A stretch of 64,000 nucleotides of DNA from contig NZ_BAFT02000070.1 of assembly GCF_000308475.2 (NCBI RefSeq), forward strand, positions 1-64,000. The letters are read 5' to 3'. Below the pieces are notes generated by a model. It saw nothing but the letters and a program-made list of their open reading frames with translations, made no database searches and was not told the DNA's origin. The position numbers and the translations under genes were made by a program. The stretch is from Nocardia brasiliensis NBRC 14402. Lineage in GTDB: Bacteria; Actinomycetota; Actinomycetes; Mycobacteriales; Mycobacteriaceae. Positions 1 to 7,368 of this stretch are shown here, in pieces (position 1 is the first letter of the stretch; each line of letters begins with the position of its first letter).

Positions 1-1187
1 GCTGCCGCACCCTTCGTGTCGCCGGGCTCGCTCTGCGCCGAAGCGGCCTGGGCTGCAGCGCTTTCCGTGCCGCCGGGCGACGCGGGTGCGGCGTCGGCGC
101 CGGCGTTCCGTCCGGCGCCGGGTGCACCTGCCGGGCCGCCGGGCTGTGCCGCTGCGTCATCGGTGCCTGCCGGGCTGCCCGATGCGCCTGCCTGGGCACT
201 GGCCTGCGCGCTCGCGGCTGCTGCACCGGGGATCTGGCCGGGGCGGGTCGGATCAGGCTGTGCTGCAGCGCCTTTCGTGGCGTCAGGCACTGCCGAAGTG
301 CTGTCGGTACCCGCGCCCTGAGCGGGTCGCGGCGAACCTGCCGAGCCGCCCGTCTGTGCTGGTATGGCGTTCGCGACTGGCCCGGACCCGTCGGCGGCCG
401 TGCTCGGCTGAGCTGCGCGTTTCATCGCGACCGTTTCGGCCTCGGAAGCTTTCGGTGTACCAGGTGTTCCCGCTGGGTTACCCGGCTGTCCCGTCGGGGC
501 GGCCGCGTCCGGTGCTGCTGCGGCGGGCCTGTTCTGCCGTGCGATCACCTCGGTTTCGGCGGTGCCGCTGTTCGGTGCGCTGCTCTGTTGAGTTCCTGCG
601 GCTTTCGGCGCACCAGGCACGGTGGGGTCTGCGGTGCCTGGGCCGCTTTGCGCACCTTGGCTGGTTGATCCGCTGTCGTGACCGGACTCGGCCGGTGCGG
701 CGGGTCGGCCGGTGGCGGGAGTCGTCGACCCGCTCGGCGCGGACTGCCCGGGCGTGCTGATCGTCGGCGCGCCCGAACCGGGCCGACCTGTGGCGGGGGT
801 GCTTGCGCCGGGCTGGGTTGCGCTGGTGGCCGAACCGCTCGGCGCGGCGGGGTCTTGGGTGCCGGGGCGCGGTGTCGCAGCGCCCGGAGTGCCGGAGGTC
901 GGTGTCGTGCCCGGCGCAGTGCCGGGGTCTTGCGTTCCGCGTGGGGTTGAACCGGTGCCGTGGGTACTCGGCGTGGACGTGCCCTGTGCACCGGCGTTCG
1001 GTGCGGCACCACCAGCACCACCCGAGGCGGGGATAGGACGGGTCGCGCCGGCGTCGGCCGGGCGATCTCCGCTGTTCGCGCTCGGGTTGCTCGCCGCGTC
1101 GGCGCCGGGGCGTGCGCCGGGTCCGGCCGGGGTTGCCGGGTCGGCGCTCTCCCGCGCCGGGTTCTTGTTGTCGTTCGGGTCGGACAC
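1..1187 (-). CDS. Ala/Pro/Gly/Ser/Thr-rich disordered protein, N-terminal part (runs off left edge)
   Basis: The reading frame starts at GTG 1187 (MSDPNDNKNPARESADPATP), with GAGGGG 6 nt upstream, and stays open for about 395 codons to the window edge. The visible part is low complexity, made of Gly, Ala, Pro, Ser, Thr, Gln and Asp with almost no hydrophobic or aromatic residues, so it should be intrinsically disordered. No signal peptide or membrane segment is visible, and any folded or membrane domain must lie further left. M. tuberculosis has a membrane protein (Rv0361) next to its DUF3151 gene, so this may be the long disordered cytoplasmic head of that protein; this is inference from synteny. 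The competing frame starting at 1191 is Arg-rich and looks like a shadow. Confidence 0.7.
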   Translation of the reverse strand, partial: MSDPNDNKNPARESADPATPAGPGARPGADAASNPSANSGDRPADAGATRPIPASGGAGGAAPNAGAQGTSTPSTHGTGSTPRGTQDPGTAPGTTPTSGTPGAATPRPGTQDPAAPSGSATSATQPGASTPATGRPGSGAPTISTPGQSAPSGSTTPATGRPAAPAESGHDSGSTSQGAQSGPGTADPTVPGAPKAAGTQQSSAPNSGTAETEVIARQNRPAAAAPDAAAPTGQPGNPAGTPGTPKASEAETVAMKRAAQPSTAADGSGPVANAIPAQTGGSAGSPRPAQGAGTDSTSAVPDATKGAAAQPDPTRPGQIPGAAAASAQASAQAGASGSPAGTDDAAAQPGGPAGAPGAGRNAGADAAPASPGGTESAAAQAASAQSEPGDTKGAA

Positions 1188-1330
1188 GCACTACCCCTCG
1201 GTCAGGCGGAACATCTTGAACTCGACGGCCAGCTTAACGGCCAGGGTCCGGCGAAGTCCGACTTCAGACCCCGCACGGCGGCAGGGAATGCGGCGGTACG
1301 CGTCACCGGCGATTATCGCGTCGGTGCACA

Positions 1331-1783
1331 ATGAACCGCATGACCTCGTTCGGTGATCTGCTAGGCCCGCAACCGGTACTCCTCCCCGAAATCTCCGACG
1401 CCGAAGACGCGTTGCTCGAAGGCACCGATCCGGTGCGTGTCGCCGCCGACCATCCGGCGGCCTCGATCGCCTGGGCCTATCTGGCCGAGGCCGCGCTCAC
1501 CAGGGGGGAAGCCCAGGACGAGCCGATCAATCACGACATCGTCGCCGCCTACGCGTTCGCCCGCACCGGCTACCACCGCGGCCTCGACCTGTTGCGGCGT
1601 AATGGCTGGAAGGGTTTCGGCCCGGTGCCGTGGAGCCACGAGCCCAACCGTGGCTTCCTGCGCAGCGTCGGCGCGCTGGCCCGCGCGGCCAAGGTGGTCG
1701 GCGAGACCGAGGAGTACGCGCGCTGCCTGGACCTGCTCGAAGATTGCGATCCCCGCGCGGCGGCTGAGCTGGGCCTGGACTGA
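1331..1783 (+). CDS. DUF3151 family protein
   Basis: A 150-aa protein recognised as DUF3151, a small actinobacterial family of unknown function. It is rich in helix-forming Ala, Leu and Glu, has no membrane segment and should be a soluble cytoplasmic protein. It carries the family-like GYHRGLDLLRRNGWKGFGPVPW stretch in its middle (about residues 78-99, quoted in part here: GFGPVPWSHEPNRGFLRS). Methionines at residues 1 and 4 are both possible starts; the second gives the usual MTSFGDLLG beginning. A possible -10 GATTAT lies at 1311-1316. The next gene begins one base after the stop, so the two are probably co-transcribed. A DUF3151 gene near purA is also seen in mycobacteria. Confidence 0.85.
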   Translation: MNRMTSFGDLLGPQPVLLPEISDAEDALLEGTDPVRVAADHPAASIAWAYLAEAALTRGEAQDEPINHDIVAAYAFARTGYHRGLDLLRRNGWKGFGPVPWSHEPNRGFLRSVGALARAAKVVGETEEYARCLDLLEDCDPRAAAELGLD

Positions 1784-1784
1784 A

Positions 1785-2939
1785 TTGTCCCTGCTCGACT
1801 TCAAACCGCGCGTGGATGTCGCGCGCACGAGCACGGTGGACCGGCTGCGCGCCTCCTGGGCGCGGCTGCGCCTGTCCGCGCTGCCGATCGTGCAGTGCGC
1901 CGTCGGCGCGGCCCTGGCCTGGTTCATCGCGCGGGAGATCGTCGGCCACCCGCAACCGTTCTTCGCGCCGACGGCGGCCGTGGTCTCGATCGGCATCTCG
2001 TTCGGCGCCCGGCTGCGGCGTTCGGTGGAGCTGGTGGTCGGCGTCGCGGTCGGCATCGGCATCGGTGACCTGTTCATCACCAACGCCGGGACCGGGGTGT
2101 GGCAGATCGCGCTGGTGGTCGCGGTCGCCATGGCGGCGGCGGTGTTCCTGGACGGCGGCTCGATCATCACCATGCAGGCCGCGGGTTCGGCGGTGCTGGT
2201 CGCCACGCTGTTGCCGCCGTCGGCGGGCGGCGGCTTCTCCCGGATGATCGACGCGCTGGTCGGCGGTCTGGTGGGAGTGGTTGTGGTGGCTTCGATTCCG
2301 CTGCATCCGGTGCGCCGCGCCCGCGAGCAGGCCGCGGAAATCCTTGGCGTGATGGGCAAGTCGCTCACCGAGTGCGGCGACGGCCTGCTGGCGCAGGATC
2401 CGGACAAGCTGCGGGCGGCGCTCGCCGCGGTCCGCGCGACGCAACCGCAGATCGACGCGATGCGCGCCACGCTGGAGGGTGGCCGGGAGATCAGCCGAAT
2501 CTCGCCGCTGTACTGGAACTCTCGCGCCCGCCTCGAACGCATCAAGGCCACCGCCGACCCGCTGGACAACGCGGTGCGCAATACCAGGGTGCTGTTGCGC
2601 CGCTCGCTGACGCTGGTCCAGGACGACGAGATTCTCGATCCCCGGTTGATCGACGAGGTCGAAAGGCTCGGCCAGGCAGTCGATGTGGTGCGCCGGATGA
2701 TGCTCGCCGACCCGGGTGAACAGCCCGATCAGGCGGAGGGCGCTCGGGTGCTGCGGTCGGTCGCCAAGGAGGCACGCCCGGAACTCGTTGAGGGTGCCGG
2801 GCTTTCGGCGCACGTGGTGTTCGCGCAGGTGCGTTCGATCGTGGTCGACCTGATGCAGGTGTGCGGGATGAAGCGCATCTCGGCGATGGCGCTGCTCCCG
2901 CCGACCGTCCCCAAGCCGTGGGTCGTGCCGGAAGACTGA
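1785..2939 (+). CDS. FUSC-family (aromatic acid exporter-like) membrane protein
   Basis: About 384 aa. The N-terminal half contains several closely packed hydrophobic segments (residues about 30-190), followed by a long helical cytoplasmic domain with many charged residues. This is the layout of the FUSC/aromatic acid exporter family (fusaric acid resistance, AaeB-like), so it is probably an inner-membrane efflux or channel protein; no substrate can be named. The start is taken as TTG 1785, one base after the DUF3151 stop, which suggests translational coupling; GTG 1812 is an alternative. The frame is open further upstream but only as an overlap with DUF3151. A convergent hairpin-rich region follows it. 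Confidence 0.75.
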   Translation: MSLLDFKPRVDVARTSTVDRLRASWARLRLSALPIVQCAVGAALAWFIAREIVGHPQPFFAPTAAVVSIGISFGARLRRSVELVVGVAVGIGIGDLFITNAGTGVWQIALVVAVAMAAAVFLDGGSIITMQAAGSAVLVATLLPPSAGGGFSRMIDALVGGLVGVVVVASIPLHPVRRAREQAAEILGVMGKSLTECGDGLLAQDPDKLRAALAAVRATQPQIDAMRATLEGGREISRISPLYWNSRARLERIKATADPLDNAVRNTRVLLRRSLTLVQDDEILDPRLIDEVERLGQAVDVVRRMMLADPGEQPDQAEGARVLRSVAKEARPELVEGAGLSAHVVFAQVRSIVVDLMQVCGMKRISAMALLPPTVPKPWVVPED

Positions 2940-3228
2940 GCCGACTACGTAGCCGGCGCCGCGTGCGAGTGCTCCGGCCGCCGGTGTGCGGGGACTCGAT
3001 GATGATCTTTGGGTAGTGCGCTACTCGTGTTCCGGCGGATGCCGCGCCCTACCTTGATCAAGAGACCGCAACGAAGCGAGGGGTGTTGCGGTCGCACACT
3101 TCGCACATCAGCGAACCACCCCGCCGGCCATGGGTGTGGTGGCCGGGCGGGTAGGGGTGGATTCGCCCGCTGCGAAGAGCAGAGCCGTCCGGTCCAGGGG
3201 AGGTCAGGCCGGACGGCCCTGTGTACTT
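2940..3228. other. Convergent intergenic region with three hairpins
   Basis: No gene is seen between the FUSC gene and the converging glycosyltransferase. Three inverted repeats lie here: an 8-bp stem ACCGCAAC/GTTGCGGT (3065-3072 with 3085-3092), an imperfect GC-rich stem around 3120-3160, and a 9-bp perfect stem GCCGTCCGG/CCGGACGGC (3184-3192 with 3209-3217). None has a T-tract. They probably terminate transcription from both sides. Confidence 0.6.
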
Positions 3229-4083
3229 TCAGGATTCCCCGACCGCGGAGACCCGCGGCGGCGCCGGGCGCAGTGTGAACCGGCGACGGTCGAAGTCCCA
3301 GAATCGATAGATCGGCCACTGCACGGTGTGCGTGAGCCAGGCGCCGACGATGATCGCGCGATGCAGCGGCAGCACCTGGTATCCCTGCTCGGCGATGGTG
3401 CGCAAGCCGGTCAGCTGGAAGTGCCACCATTCTCGCGGGTTGGTCCGGCGGCGCCGGGCCGAAGTCGCGGCCCGCATGCTTTTCAGCTGATCGATGCGAA
3501 ATCCGCGCTTGGTCAGGCACAGCGCGAGATCCAGGTCCTCGGCCACGTCGGCGCGCGTGGTGGTGTCCGCGCCGACCTGCAGCCACGCCGCCCGGCGGAT
3601 GGCCATGTTCGGCCCGTGCAGGTTGCCGACCCGCCCGCCGAGCTTGCCGCGCCGATCCTGCAGGTAGTAGCCGAGTTTCAAGAAGAAGCCCACCGGCGAG
3701 TCGTGATAGGTGGTGATCCCGGTGACCGCCGCGGTGTCGGGGTGTGCGCTCAGATGCGCGCGGACCACCGCGGCCCAGTCCGCGTCGACCAGGGTGTCGG
3801 CATCGGTCCTGGCCAGGAAATCGCCACGGGCCCGGTCGAATCCGGCGTTGCGCGCGGCCGGGATGCCGGGCGTGGTTTCCTCGATGAGCGCGACCTCTGG
3901 ATGGGTCCGCGCGTAGTCGTGCACGATGCGGCGGGTGTCGTCGGTGCTGCCGTTGTCGACGACGATGATCTCGTCGACGGCGTCCTGGCGGACCAGGCGA
4001 TCGAGGGTGCGCTCGATCCGGGTCGCCTCGTTGAGGGCCGGGATGATGACGGAAAGCACCGTCGCCGAAGGGTTGTCGGTCAT
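3229..4083 (-). CDS. Glycosyltransferase family 2
   Basis: A 284-aa GT2 enzyme with a GT-A fold: VIIPALNEATRIERTLDRL near the N-terminus binds the nucleotide-sugar, VVDNGSTDDTRR follows, and the TDADT motif provides the metal-binding DxD. The C-terminal part has one moderately hydrophobic stretch (IIVGAWLTHTVQWPIYRFW) that could associate with the membrane. The donor and acceptor cannot be told from sequence. The start is ATG 4083 (MTDNPSATV), with GGAG about 10 nt upstream; the frame runs further upstream but that part is Arg-rich and unlikely. It stands alone, 144 bp downstream of the site-2 protease gene on the same strand. Confidence 0.85.
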   Translation of the reverse strand: MTDNPSATVLSVIIPALNEATRIERTLDRLVRQDAVDEIIVVDNGSTDDTRRIVHDYARTHPEVALIEETTPGIPAARNAGFDRARGDFLARTDADTLVDADWAAVVRAHLSAHPDTAAVTGITTYHDSPVGFFLKLGYYLQDRRGKLGGRVGNLHGPNMAIRRAAWLQVGADTTTRADVAEDLDLALCLTKRGFRIDQLKSMRAATSARRRRTNPREWWHFQLTGLRTIAEQGYQVLPLHRAIIVGAWLTHTVQWPIYRFWDFDRRRFTLRPAPPRVSAVGES

Positions 4084-4227
4084 GCTGGTGTGCTCCAACG
4101 TGTGCTGATGACAGCGTGCGCGCCGACCGGTGGGCCGGGAGCACGCTCGTACAGGGCGCACGTACGCGCCCGGGTCGACTGGCCGGGGATTACCCGATTC
4201 GGCCCGGGACGATCATCGAAATCCGCT

Positions 4228-5010
4228 CTAAGTCCAGAAGCGGGTCAGATAGCTGCCGTAGCGCGACCAGTCGGCGGGCACGCCGGACACCTCGAACAGC
4301 GCGTACACCGCGTCGAAGAAGACACCGTTGATCGCGGGCGTGAACAGCAGCGCGAACAGGATCAGCATGCCGAACGGCTTGAACTGGTCGAGCGAGCGGC
4401 GGGTCTGATAGCTCAGCGACGGTTCGAGAATGCCGTAGCCGTCCAGGCCGGGCAGCGGAATCAGGTTCAGCAGGGTCGCGGTGATCTGCAGGAACGCGAG
4501 GAAGCTCAAGCCGAACCACAGCGCGGGATGCGAACTCGTACTGCCGAACAGCTGCACGACCACCAGCAACAGCACCGCGCACAGCGCGTTCACCGCGGGA
4601 CCCGCCGCACTGATGAGCCGCTGGGTGCGCGGGGCGAAATTGTGGGTGTGCACGTAGACCGCGCCGCCGGGCAGGCCGATGCCGCCCAGCGCGATGAACA
4701 CCATCGGCAGCACGATCGATAGCAGCGGATGGCTGTACTTCAGCGGATTCAACGTGAGGTAGCCGCGCAGTTCGACCTCGCGGTCACCGGCCCGCCACGC
4801 CGTGAACGCGTGCGCGAACTCGTGCAGGCACAGCGTGATCACCCAGCCGAACACGACCAGCACGAACACCCCGGCCTTGGCCCGGGTGGAGTCCAGCGGG
4901 GCATCCCAGGCGAGCACGCCGCCGACGATCGTGATGACGACGACCAACAGGAAGATCGGGCTCGGGCGCACCGCGCGGGAGCGCCGTTCGGCGAAGAACG
5001 CGGACGTCAT
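4228..5010 (-). CDS. Site-2 protease family (M50) membrane metalloprotease
   Basis: A 260-aa multi-span membrane protein with the zinc motif HEFAH at residues 63-67 inside the second hydrophobic segment, and a second metal-ligand motif of NPxxDG type (NLIPLPGLDGYG, Asp189) in a C-terminal transmembrane helix. This is the arrangement of a compact site-2 protease without a PDZ domain, which cuts substrates within the membrane. It corresponds by content and position to Rv0359. Its start overlaps the stop of the upstream gene by ATGA (5007-5010), so the two are translated together. The substrate is unknown. Confidence 0.88.
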   Translation of the reverse strand: MTSAFFAERRSRAVRPSPIFLLVVVITIVGGVLAWDAPLDSTRAKAGVFVLVVFGWVITLCLHEFAHAFTAWRAGDREVELRGYLTLNPLKYSHPLLSIVLPMVFIALGGIGLPGGAVYVHTHNFAPRTQRLISAAGPAVNALCAVLLLVVVQLFGSTSSHPALWFGLSFLAFLQITATLLNLIPLPGLDGYGILEPSLSYQTRRSLDQFKPFGMLILFALLFTPAINGVFFDAVYALFEVSGVPADWSRYGSYLTRFWT

Positions 5011-5666
5011 CGGACCAGCAGCCAGGGCTCGTGGTGCCGGTAGAAACTGGACCGGGGCACCGTGCGGTCGGTGCGGATACCGTCCCTGGTCACCACCGCG
5101 CCGGGGGTGCCGAGCTGGGCGGCGCGACCTTCGGCCCAGCGGCGCTTGCGCATGCCCTTCTGCACCGTGGCCCGGACCCCGGGCTGATGCAGTGTCGGCG
5201 AGATCAGCATGGCGGTGACCTTGCCGGAGAACAGCTGGAAGTCGTCCACGTAGGCCTCGCCTTCGAGCTTTTCCGCACCCGGCCCGGTGATCTTGGCGCG
5301 GCCGATCAGCACCTTGCCGGTGTCGTCGCGGATGAGCGGCACCTCGGTCGCGCGCCCGTCGATGGCCCGCTTGGCGGCGGCGTTGCCGGTGCCGGTCTGG
5401 TAGGCGCGGGAGCCGTAGGTCTTGTCCACCGGGACGTAGCCGATCTCGACGTGCAGCCGTTCGGTGCGCATCAGGTGGGTCAGCACCGCGGCGAGCGCGG
5501 CGTCGTCACCGAGCACGATCAGCCGCGGGAGGCTGTCGGCGGCGAGCACCGGAAGCAACTCGTCGATCTCTGCGGTATCGGGGATGGCGGCCGTCGAACT
5601 GGTCGGCAGCGCCGCGAGGGCGATAGGTACCGGTGCGCCGTCGCAACGGAGAACGTGGGTACTCAA
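5007..5666 (-). CDS. Conserved protein coupled to site-2 protease; degenerate lipid-kinase-like motifs (Rv0358-like)
   Basis: A 219-aa soluble-looking protein. The start is set at TTG 5666 (MSTHVLRCDG), with GAGGAGG 11 nt upstream; GTG 5678 is too close to that ribosome-binding site. The sequence LIVLGDDAALAAVLTHL (about residues 49-65) followed by a GTGN (92-95) with a later Ala/Ile/Asp-Gly helix resembles, in order and spacing, the nucleotide-binding GGDGTLNEV and PxGTGNDFAR motifs of diacylglycerol kinase-type enzymes. The key GGDGT is altered to GDDAA. The family corresponds to Rv0358, which has no assigned function. The kinase resemblance is my inference. It overlaps the protease gene by 4 bp. 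Confidence 0.8.
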   Translation of the reverse strand: MSTHVLRCDGAPVPIALAALPTSSTAAIPDTAEIDELLPVLAADSLPRLIVLGDDAALAAVLTHLMRTERLHVEIGYVPVDKTYGSRAYQTGTGNAAAKRAIDGRATEVPLIRDDTGKVLIGRAKITGPGAEKLEGEAYVDDFQLFSGKVTAMLISPTLHQPGVRATVQKGMRKRRWAEGRAAQLGTPGAVVTRDGIRTDRTVPRSSFYRHHEPWLLVR

Positions 5667-5720
5667 ACTGCCGTACACCCTCCTCGGTTCGAGCCGACGT
5701 CGTCGGACCAACGGGTGCAA

Positions 5721-5927
5721 CCTTAGCCCTGCCCGGCATCGGCCACACGGTTGTCGAGCCTACGACGAGATCCGGTCCCACGCTGTTGACGACGCGTCGA
5801 CTAGACTGTGCTCCCGGCCACCGCCTCGATACGGCAGGTAGCTGCAACACCGGCGAATACCGCCCGGTCGGCTCTGCCGACTGCCATCTACCCGGGTGTT
5901 GCAAGTCGAACCGTAGGAGACACGACC
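5721..5927 (+). promoter_or_regulatory. purA promoter and structured leader
   Basis: A candidate -10 TAGACT lies at 5802-5807, immediately after the palindrome CGACGCGTCG (5790-5799); no good -35 is visible. The leader can fold an 8-bp stem GCAACACC/GGTGTTGC (5844-5851 with 5895-5902) and a 5-bp stem GGTAG/CTACC (5837-5841 with 5888-5892). Their order makes them interlocked (pseudoknot) rather than nested. The ribosome-binding site TAGGAGA is at 5914-5920. No known purine riboswitch is recognised. Confidence 0.45.
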
Positions 5928-7217
5928 ATGCCGGCAATCGTCCTGATCGGCGCCCAGTGGGGCGACGAAGGTAAGGGCAAAGCGACCGATCTACTCGGTG
6001 GCCGGGTGCAATGGGTGGTCCGATACCAGGGTGGCAACAACGCGGGCCACACCGTGGTGCTGCCCAATGGCGACAATTTCGCGCTGCACCTGATCCCCTC
6101 CGGCATCCTCACCCCCGGCGTGACGAATGTCATCGGCAACGGCGTCGTCATCGACCCGGGCGTGCTCCTCGACGAACTCGCCGGACTGGAAGAGCGCGGG
6201 GTCGACACCTCCGGTCTGCTGCTCTCCGCCGACGCGCACCTGATCATGCCGTACCACGTGGCCATCGATAAGGTCACCGAACGCTTCCTCGGCAACAAGA
6301 AGATCGGCACCACCGGCCGCGGTATCGGCCCCTGCTACCAGGACAAGGTCGCTCGCGTCGGGGTGCGCGTCGCCGATGTGCTGGACGAGAAGATCCTCAC
6401 CCAGAAGGTCGAGGCCGCGCTGGAGTTCAAGAACCAGGTGCTGGTCAAGATCTACAACCGCCGCGCGCTCGACCCGCAGCAGGTGGTCGACGAGGTGCTC
6501 GCGCAGGCCGAAAGCTTCAAGCACCGGATCGCCGACACCCGGCTGAAGCTCAACGTGGCGCTCGAGCGCGGCGAGACCGTGCTGCTGGAAGGCTCGCAGG
6601 GCACCCTGCTCGACGTGGATCACGGCACCTACCCGTACGTCACGTCGTCCAACCCGACCTCGGGTGGCGCGGCGGTCGGCGCCGGCGTCGGGCCGAACAA
6701 GATCAGCACGGTGCTCGGCATCCTCAAGTGCTACACCACCCGGGTCGGCTCCGGCCCGTTCCCGACCGAGCTGTTCGACGAGTTCGGCACCTACCTGGCC
6801 AAGACCGGCGGCGAGGTCGGCGTGACCACCGGACGCGCCCGGCGCTGCGGTTGGTTCGACGCGGTGATCGCGCGCTACGCGACCCGGGTCAACGGCATCA
6901 CCGACTACTTCCTCACCAAGCTCGACGTGCTGTCCAGCCTGGAGACGGTGCCGATCTGCGTCGCCTACGACGTGGACGGCGAGCGGGTCGAGCAGATGCC
7001 GACCACACAGACCGAGTTCCACCACGCGAAGCCGATCTACGAAGAGATGCCCGGCTGGTGGGAGGACATCTCGGGGGCGCGGACCTTCGAGGAACTGCCC
7101 GCCAACGCGCAGGCGTACGTGCTGCGGCTGGAGGAGCTGTCCGGGGCGCGGATCTCCTGCATCGGCGTCGGGCCCGGCCGCGATCAGACCATCGTCCGGC
7201 ACGACGTCCTGGGCTGA
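5928..7217 (+). CDS. purA: Adenylosuccinate synthetase
   Basis: A 429-aa enzyme that joins IMP and aspartate using GTP to give adenylosuccinate, the first committed step to AMP. The N-terminal QWGDEGKGK contains the GTP P-loop and catalytic Asp, and GGNNAGHT contains the catalytic His. GTTGRGIGP (IMP loop), GTYPYVTSSNP and the C-terminal TTGRARRCGW/GVGPGRDQT motifs are all present. Length is normal for the family. The start at ATG 5928 follows a TAGGAGA ribosome-binding site by 7 nt; the longer frame back to 5808 has no family similarity. It is transcribed alone and is followed by two short hairpins. Confidence 0.98.
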   Translation: MPAIVLIGAQWGDEGKGKATDLLGGRVQWVVRYQGGNNAGHTVVLPNGDNFALHLIPSGILTPGVTNVIGNGVVIDPGVLLDELAGLEERGVDTSGLLLSADAHLIMPYHVAIDKVTERFLGNKKIGTTGRGIGPCYQDKVARVGVRVADVLDEKILTQKVEAALEFKNQVLVKIYNRRALDPQQVVDEVLAQAESFKHRIADTRLKLNVALERGETVLLEGSQGTLLDVDHGTYPYVTSSNPTSGGAAVGAGVGPNKISTVLGILKCYTTRVGSGPFPTELFDEFGTYLAKTGGEVGVTTGRARRCGWFDAVIARYATRVNGITDYFLTKLDVLSSLETVPICVAYDVDGERVEQMPTTQTEFHHAKPIYEEMPGWWEDISGARTFEELPANAQAYVLRLEELSGARISCIGVGPGRDQTIVRHDVLG

Positions 7218-7226
7218 GCGGGGCGG

Positions 7227-7308
7227 CGGCCGTGACCTAAACGGCCGTCGTTCAAAGGGTTTGGCCGACCGGTGCGTCCACTTCACCGCCGCGCGACCGT
7301 CGCGGTGA
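7227..7308 (+). terminator. purA terminator hairpins
   Basis: Two perfect 7-bp stems follow the purA stop: CGGCCGT/ACGGCCG (7227-7233 with 7241-7247) and TCACCGC/GCGGTGA (7283-7289 with 7302-7308). The first is followed by a weak T-containing stretch. GC-rich hairpins without a strong T-tract are usual in this lineage. Confidence 0.5.
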
Positions 7309-7368
7309 GACGCAGCGTAATAGCTGCAGGGCTTCGATCATGAACCTCTGGCAACTACAGTAAGAGCT

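Noticed and set aside
478..1191. Arg-rich frame starting at GTG 1191
   Set aside because: It overlaps the better Gly/Ala/Pro frame with a positioned ribosome-binding site at GTG 1187, and it ends early; its composition is typical of a shadow frame.
3130..4722. A 530-codon plus-strand frame
   Set aside because: It runs antisense to the GT2 and site-2 protease genes, whose motifs are clear on the minus strand.
5808..5927. N-terminal extension of purA
   Set aside because: The frame is open, but PurA homologs start at MPAIVLIGAQWGDEG and a good ribosome-binding site precedes ATG 5928.
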